Shown here in pieces: positions 58,977 to 64,000 of a DNA stretch of 64,000 bases (the first letter of the stretch is position 1; each line of letters begins with the position of its first letter). Position numbers and translations under genes: made by a program. This DNA is from Candidatus Eisenbergiella stercoravium (GTDB lineage: Bacteria; Bacillota; Clostridia; Lachnospirales; Lachnospiraceae), in the NCBI GenBank assembly GCA_019113175.1, contig DXHY01000030.1, positions 1-64,000 on the forward strand. The letters are read 5' to 3'. The notes beneath the pieces were generated by a model, which did no database searches, was not told the origin of the DNA, and saw only the letters and a list, made by a program, of their open reading frames with translations.

Positions 58977-60650
58977 ATGGTAGAATATGAAAGAAAGCAG
59001 GTATCCCTGGCGGTATATACCCGCCGGGCGGTACCCGGCGTATATCCGGACGGACTCGCGCGCAGCGTGCATTTTGCGGTAAGCCGGGACGGAAAAACGT
59101 ATGAGCCATGGAATTCAGGATATGGAATTCTGTTCGCGGAAGGGACGATAACGGAGCAGAATACCATCCGCCCTAAATGCGTAAAGGATCCGCACCTGTC
59201 CAGAAGAAAGGACGGCAGCTTTGCCATTACGGCCAGACGTGTGGAGGAGGACGGCAGCGAGGATGAAGAAAGCCGGGGAAAGGTGCTTCTGTGGCTGACG
59301 GAGGATTTTATCCATTTCACGGCATGCGGACTGGTGGCGGAAAACGGGCTTTTGGAGGAGCGGGAAGGAACGGATAGGCTCATGGTGGATGCCGCAGTCT
59401 GTGGACGGGCGGCTCTTTATTGGGGAAAGCTCCGCAACATTGGGATTCACCTGCCGGAACGGGTAAAGGTTTCCGATGCGGAGGAGCTGGAACGGGTGAA
59501 GGCTCTCGCCGTCTATACGGACGGTTCCACGGCAGAGAAGCAGGTGGACTGGGATAGCGCCTGCCTGGATTTCAGCAGGAAAGGAGAGTATCTGATCAGA
59601 GGCCGGGTAAAAAGTCCCGCTTATCCTTTCCCGCTGGACCGCGGCTGGGGAGATCCGGTGATCTTTCCGTGGGAAGGAAAATATTATTATATCGCGACCA
59701 ATGATAACCGGAACGATATCGGGTTCTATGTACGTGAGGCGGAGCTTCCGGAAGAGCTGTTCGGAGAGCATGTGAAACAGCATGTGATCCTGGATTATGA
59801 TGAAAAAAGGGAGCTGATTCAGACCTTTTGGGCGCCGGAATTTCACGTGATCGGAGGACGGCTGTATATTCTGTTTGCCGTTGGCCCAAAGAAATGGGGA
59901 CCGCAGTGCTGGCTGATGCGGCTGAAGGAGGGAGGGCGCATCACGGACCCTGCGGCCTGGGAGGATCCGGTGAGAATTCGGAAAAAAGACGGAAGCTTTC
60001 TGTGCAGAGAAGGGATTACGCTGGACATGACCTGTCTGAAAGCGGGAAGACGCTCCTATGTGGTATGGTCTTATCGAAATGGAATCAACACGCCGCTGGA
60101 TACCGGATCCATGCTCTACATTGCTCAGATTGACGAAAACGCGCCCTGGCAGCTGATCAGCGATCCTGTGCTTCTGAGCAGACCCCTGTATGGATGGGAG
60201 AATACGGAGGGGACGATCAATAACGAAGGGCCGCATGCCTTTACAACGGGAGGAATGGTTTATCTGACCTATTCCGGCGGCGCAGCCAACGGCTATACCT
60301 ATGTTCTTGGTATGTTGCGCGCGAAAGAATCGTCAGATCTGACTGATCCGGACAGCTGGGAAAAAAGCGGGACGCCGGTGCTGTCCTTTTACAGCGTGGA
60401 AGGGCAATACGGCCCGGGACACAATTCCTTTTTCATTGATCCGGACGGAAATCTGATGATCGCTTATCATGCGGAAACAGCCATTGATGATAATATCCGC
60501 TGTCCGGGAATCCGAAGAGTACATTTTGATATCCAGGGAAGGCCGAGGTTTGATCTGTCGGCAGAACGGGATCTGGATCCAAAGCTGTGCGAGGTGAGCC
60601 TGCGGGTGATGGTAAGTCCGGAAGATAAAGACGGAAAGGGGGAGAACTGA
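58977..60650 (+). CDS. GH43-type glycosidase with an extra N-terminal module (second paralogue)
   Basis: The 557-residue protein has the same layout as the one at 43051. A propeller-like N-terminus (CVKDPHLSRRKDGSFAITARRV) is followed by an Ig-like segment (LAVYTDGSTAEKQVDWDS) and a GH43 domain with the base Asp in GWGDPVIFPW and the Asp/Glu in FWAPEFHVI. Cytoplasmic. AAAGGAGAAAGAG precedes the start. Confidence 0.85.
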   Translation: MVEYERKQVSLAVYTRRAVPGVYPDGLARSVHFAVSRDGKTYEPWNSGYGILFAEGTITEQNTIRPKCVKDPHLSRRKDGSFAITARRVEEDGSEDEESRGKVLLWLTEDFIHFTACGLVAENGLLEEREGTDRLMVDAAVCGRAALYWGKLRNIGIHLPERVKVSDAEELERVKALAVYTDGSTAEKQVDWDSACLDFSRKGEYLIRGRVKSPAYPFPLDRGWGDPVIFPWEGKYYYIATNDNRNDIGFYVREAELPEELFGEHVKQHVILDYDEKRELIQTFWAPEFHVIGGRLYILFAVGPKKWGPQCWLMRLKEGGRITDPAAWEDPVRIRKKDGSFLCREGITLDMTCLKAGRRSYVVWSYRNGINTPLDTGSMLYIAQIDENAPWQLISDPVLLSRPLYGWENTEGTINNEGPHAFTTGGMVYLTYSGGAANGYTYVLGMLRAKESSDLTDPDSWEKSGTPVLSFYSVEGQYGPGHNSFFIDPDGNLMIAYHAETAIDDNIRCPGIRRVHFDIQGRPRFDLSAERDLDPKLCEVSLRVMVSPEDKDGKGEN

Positions 60651-60651
60651 T

Positions 60652-62166
60652 ATGCTGAAAATAGTAAAAACGGAAAACGGTCTGGTACGGGGACTGCCTG
60701 CGGCAGATCCAAGGGTGATTTCCTTTAAGGGGATCCCCTTTGCTGCCCCGCCGGTGGGAGAGCTGCGCTGGAAGGCACCGCAGCCCGCGGCGGACTGGGA
60801 AGGGGTGCGGGACTGTCTGGAATTTGCGCCCATTTCCATGCAGAGCATTCCGGGACTGGATGAAGAGAATATTTATACCAGGGAGTGGAACGTGGATCCT
60901 TCGATTCCCATGAGCGAAGACTGTCTGTACCTGAATGTCTGGACGCCTGCCAAAAGTGAAAAGGATAGGCTTCCCGTTTTCGTATGGTATTTTGGCGGCG
61001 CGCTTCAATGGGGAAATACGGCGGAGATGGAGTTTGACGGCGAGCGGCTGGCACGCAGGGGGATTGTGGTGGTAACGGTCAATTACCGCCTGAATGTTTT
61101 CGGCTTTCTGGCCCATCCGGAGCTCCTGGAAGAAGCTCCGGACGCTCCGGCCAATTTCGGCAATCTGGATCAGCAGTACGGCCTGTTCTGGACAAAACGT
61201 AATATCGCGGCTTTTGGCGGCGATCCGGACAATATCACGATCGGAGGTCAGTCTGCAGGCGGAGGCAGCGTGCTGACTCAGCTGAACTGTGAAGGAAACC
61301 GTGGGTACATACAAAAAGCCATTGTAGAGAGCGGCATTTTCCTGGATCCATATCAGGAACGGATGAAGCTTACAAAAGAACAGGCACTGGAACAGGGAAA
61401 ACGATTTTTTGAGTACCTGGGAGTACGGACGCTGGAGGAAGCGAGAGCGCTTCCTGCGGAATTTATCCGTGATAAGAATGATGCCTTCGGCGCATTCTGG
61501 GTTACCATTCCGGACGGCGTATATCAGACCGATACATATTGGAACAATATGGCGGCAGGGAGGTTCCTGGATGTGCCGATTCTGACAGGATATACGGAGG
61601 ATGAATTTCTGACCAAACCTCAGGCGTCCAACATGGAAGAACTGAAAAAGGAAGCGAAGGAGAAATTCGGAGAGCGGGCAGGTGAGTTCCTGCGGCTCAT
61701 TCAGGAAAAAGGCGGAAAAAGCGAAAAAACATTTGAGGAAACAAAGAGGGCTGCACAGATTCATTCGGTTGAACTGGGTATCCGCAGGATGCATCAGCTC
61801 CTTGTGCGTTCCGGAGCGAAACAGCCCATGTATGTATATTCCTTTGGCCCCCATATTCCAGGATGGGATAATCCGGGATCCTTTCATTCTGTGGACCTGT
61901 GGTTTTTCTTTGAGACGCTGGCCAAGTGCTGGAGGCCCTTTACCGGGATTCACTATGATCTTGCCAGATTGATGTGCAATTATTGGACGGAATTCATTAA
62001 AAAGGGAAATCCTGACGGCAGAGACGCGGACGGAACACAGATGCCTGTCTGGGATGCTTTCACGGAAGAGGAGCCCATGGTGATGACCTTCCGTGGCGGA
62101 GCGAAAGAAGAAAGCCGGCCGGAGGATGAATGGATGACTTTTATGAAAAAACATGTGAAGGGATGA
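60652..62166 (+). CDS. Carboxylesterase, type B
   Basis: The 504-residue alpha/beta-hydrolase has EDCLYLNVW, an oxyanion segment YFGGALQWG and the nucleophile Ser201 (TIGGQSAGG), all marks of type-B carboxylesterases. In this locus it may act on ester-linked acetyl or feruloyl groups. It begins 1 nt after the GH43 stop. Cytoplasmic. Confidence 0.9.
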   Translation: MLKIVKTENGLVRGLPAADPRVISFKGIPFAAPPVGELRWKAPQPAADWEGVRDCLEFAPISMQSIPGLDEENIYTREWNVDPSIPMSEDCLYLNVWTPAKSEKDRLPVFVWYFGGALQWGNTAEMEFDGERLARRGIVVVTVNYRLNVFGFLAHPELLEEAPDAPANFGNLDQQYGLFWTKRNIAAFGGDPDNITIGGQSAGGGSVLTQLNCEGNRGYIQKAIVESGIFLDPYQERMKLTKEQALEQGKRFFEYLGVRTLEEARALPAEFIRDKNDAFGAFWVTIPDGVYQTDTYWNNMAAGRFLDVPILTGYTEDEFLTKPQASNMEELKKEAKEKFGERAGEFLRLIQEKGGKSEKTFEETKRAAQIHSVELGIRRMHQLLVRSGAKQPMYVYSFGPHIPGWDNPGSFHSVDLWFFFETLAKCWRPFTGIHYDLARLMCNYWTEFIKKGNPDGRDADGTQMPVWDAFTEEEPMVMTFRGGAKEESRPEDEWMTFMKKHVKG

Positions 62167-62182
62167 GCGAAGAGGAGGACAG

Positions 62183-63709
62183 ATGAACAGAAAAAAATAT
62201 GTCATGGAGCAGGGGGCGGCGGTTCCCTTTCATAACAGAACGGATTATTGTGTGGGGACGGGGCGGATGGGCCTTGCTCTGCAGAAGGAATATCAGGAAC
62301 AGCTCGCGCTGGTGCAGGAGGAAATTGGTTTTTCCCATATCAGGGGACATGGTCTGTTTTCAGATGATATGGGAATCTATCATGAATATGAAGATGAAAA
62401 CGGAGAAAAGCATGCCGAATACTGTTTTACCTATCTGGATCTGGTGATGGACGGTTATTTGAAGCTGAATATCCGGCCTTTTCTGGAGCTGGGTTTTATG
62501 CCTGCGAAGCTGGCCAGCGGCGATCAGACCATTTTTTACTGGAAGGGGAACGTGACCCCGCCCAAAAGCTACGCGGCCTGGCGCGAGCTGGTTCAGGCGA
62601 CTCTTCGCCACCTGATAGAGCGTTACGGTGCGGATGAGGTAACCGAATGGCCGATTGAGGTATGGAACGAGCCGAATCTGCCTGGTTTCTGGAAGGATGC
62701 GGATATGAATGAGTATTTTCTTCTCTTTGCGGAAACCTTTGCGGCGGTTAAAGAAGTGGATTCCCGGTTCCGGGTCGGCGGCCCGGCCATCTGCGGGGTG
62801 GAGGATGAAAAATGGATCCGCTGCTTCCTGGAGTTTTGCAGCAGAGAGAGGATACCGCTGGATTTTGTGACCCGTCACCATTATACGACCGAGGTGCCTG
62901 AAACGGCAGGACATTATGGATATGTGAAGCTGCGGGAACCGGAGGAGGGGTTTGAAAACCTGCAGAGCACCAGGGATATCGTGGACAGCTTTGCGCAGTA
63001 CAGAGGGCTGGAGATTCATATTACGGAATTCAACACGTCTTATGTCCCAAACTGCCCGCTGCATGATACCAACCAGAATGCAGCTTATATCGCGCACCAG
63101 CTTTCCAGACTCGGTGATGTGAATGAATCCTATTCCTACTGGACCTTCGGAGATGTTTTCGAGGAATTTGGGGTGCCATTCACTCCGTTCCACGGTGGAT
63201 TCGGTCTTGTCGCGAATGGCGGAATCCCCAAACCCACATTCTGGACTTTCCGGTTTTTCAAGGAACTGCAGGGGACCTGCGTACATCGTTCCGAGGACGC
63301 GGTGATCGTAAAGTGTGAGGATGGAAGATATCGGGGGGCGGCCTGGAACCGGACGATGAACGGGAGCGGCGAAACGCTGGAGCTGGAATTCCTGCTTCCC
63401 ATGGAAACAAAGCCGGAGAATACCGGGGAATACTGCATCCTCACCAAAACCGTGGATGAGGTGACATGTAACCCGCTGAAGCTGTGGCATGATATGGGAG
63501 AACCTTCCAGTCTGTCTAAAGTGCAGAAAAAACTGCTGAAGGAGGGTGCGAAGCCGTTCGTAGAGACACACAGAGAGCATCTTGTGGACGGAAAGGTGCA
63601 GATAAGCCTTATGGTAAGGGAAAATGGTGTGGTATATTTTGAAGTGTTCCCTGTGAAAGATGGAAGCGACAGAGGGTACAGTTACCAGAAGGTAGTGAGA
63701 AGAAAATAA
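62183..63709 (+). CDS. GH39 beta-xylosidase
   Basis: The 508-residue enzyme has acid/base Glu163 (EVWNEPN) and nucleophile Glu282 (IHITEFNTSY), then a C-terminal beta-domain. It releases xylose from xylo-oligosaccharide ends. GAGGAGGACAG precedes the start. It is the last gene of the locus and ends at the terminator 63744-63786. Confidence 0.94.
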   Translation: MNRKKYVMEQGAAVPFHNRTDYCVGTGRMGLALQKEYQEQLALVQEEIGFSHIRGHGLFSDDMGIYHEYEDENGEKHAEYCFTYLDLVMDGYLKLNIRPFLELGFMPAKLASGDQTIFYWKGNVTPPKSYAAWRELVQATLRHLIERYGADEVTEWPIEVWNEPNLPGFWKDADMNEYFLLFAETFAAVKEVDSRFRVGGPAICGVEDEKWIRCFLEFCSRERIPLDFVTRHHYTTEVPETAGHYGYVKLREPEEGFENLQSTRDIVDSFAQYRGLEIHITEFNTSYVPNCPLHDTNQNAAYIAHQLSRLGDVNESYSYWTFGDVFEEFGVPFTPFHGGFGLVANGGIPKPTFWTFRFFKELQGTCVHRSEDAVIVKCEDGRYRGAAWNRTMNGSGETLELEFLLPMETKPENTGEYCILTKTVDEVTCNPLKLWHDMGEPSSLSKVQKKLLKEGAKPFVETHREHLVDGKVQISLMVRENGVVYFEVFPVKDGSDRGYSYQKVVRRK

Positions 63710-63743
63710 ATATTTTCAAAGAAGCATATTTGCAGGAATTTAT

Positions 63744-63786
63744 AAAACAGTCAAAAGTTCTGAGGGGGCTTTTGGCTGTTTTATTT
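63744..63786 (+). terminator. Terminator of the xylan operon
   Basis: AAAACAGTCAAAAG pairs with CTTTTGGCTGTTTT and is followed by ATTTC. Confidence 0.85.
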
Positions 63787-63788
63787 CT

Positions 63789-64000
63789 GATTTGCTTCCT
63801 GTCGGAATTGAAAATTTTGAGGAATTCCAGGCGGATGATATTCTGATTCTCACGCTGCTTTGTTCCCGGCTGAAGGGCAAAAAGGTGGATGCGACTGAGG
63901 TGGCGGCAATCATCGAGATATGTCATACGGCGTCGCTGATCCACGACGATATTATCGATGATGCGGATACAAGGCGCGGCCAGCTGTCCGTTCAGAAAAA
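63789..64000 (+). pseudogene. Polyprenyl synthetase fragment with no visible start, running off the window
   Basis: The frame encodes LTLLCSRLKGKKVDATEVAA and then CHTASLIHDDIIDDADTRRG, the first aspartate-rich motif of trans-polyprenyl diphosphate synthases. Normal enzymes have about 80 residues before this point, including GKRLRP. Here the frame runs into the upstream terminator without an ATG or GTG and without a ribosome-binding site (only a TTG at 63792). It therefore looks 5'-truncated, perhaps by the arrival of the xylan locus. The remainder is outside the window, so a complete gene with an odd start is not excluded. Confidence 0.72.

Noticed and set aside
1-64000. tRNA or rRNA genes, integrases, transposases or prophage genes
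   Set aside because: None was recognised on either strand; the only mobile-looking sequences are the hairpin modules and the 139-bp repeat.

Overview
The window reads as chromosomal DNA of a spore-forming, anaerobic, Gram-positive gut bacterium of the Lachnospiraceae type. This rests on SpoIVA and a SpoIID-like protein, a class B sortase, EFR1-type ferredoxin, DUF3793 and FeoB-associated Cys-rich proteins, two T-box leaders, a Firmicute-style 6S RNA and an intracellular xylan-oligosaccharide locus. Assignment to species is not possible from the sequence alone.

Layout. Positions 1-5.8 kb: EFR1 ferredoxin, feoA-feoB, sortase B, DUF3793 protein and a flavodoxin (iron and electron-transfer theme). 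5.9-9.1 kb: a leucine T-box, a 2-isopropylmalate synthase fused in frame to an AraC DNA-binding domain, and an SRAP/YedK protein. 9.1-12.9 kb: FeoB-associated protein, an atypical Fur-like regulator, two hydrolases, a TetR regulator. 13.2-18 kb: MMPL exporter plus a secreted heptad-repeat partner. 18.2-20.4 kb: a MATE pump divergent from its likely PadR regulator. 20.4-28.6 kb: citrate synthase, deoC, M24 peptidase, 6S RNA, SpoIID-like protein, YihY. 28.7-35.7 kb: Lrp regulator, amino-acid ABC transporter, ketopantoate-reductase-like enzyme, aminotransferase, cytidylate-kinase-like protein. 35.8-39.6 kb: gene remnants, tyrosine T-box and tyrS, a C45 acyltransferase. 39.6-42.9 kb: spoIVA, a hairpin-bearing tandem repeat, a secreted transglutaminase-like protein, a GNAT enzyme. 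43-63.7 kb: a xylan/arabinoxylan utilisation locus. The window ends in a polyprenyl synthetase reading frame with no visible start.

The xylan locus has a LacI regulator with a matching operator at its own promoter and at the transporter promoter, an LplB/LplC-type importer with its lipoprotein (no ATPase gene), three GH43 enzymes, a GH10-GH120-like fusion, GH51, GH39, an SGNH esterase, a carboxylesterase, an AraC regulator and a small kinase-like protein. None of the enzymes shows a signal peptide, so oligosaccharides are probably imported and dismantled in the cytoplasm.

The most unusual structure is a family of modular hairpins at translation starts. A GCCGCC/GGCGGC hairpin followed by a purine-rich Shine-Dalgarno stretch sits 15-17 nt before the start codon of at least six unrelated genes. 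In three places it is the last element of a train in the order M1-M2-M3-linker-M1-ATG, whose M2 and M3 stems change sequence but keep base pairing. This looks like either a dispersed structured RNA element or a mobile start-site cassette. The LeuA-AraC fusion and the GH10-GH120-like fusion are the two most unusual proteins.
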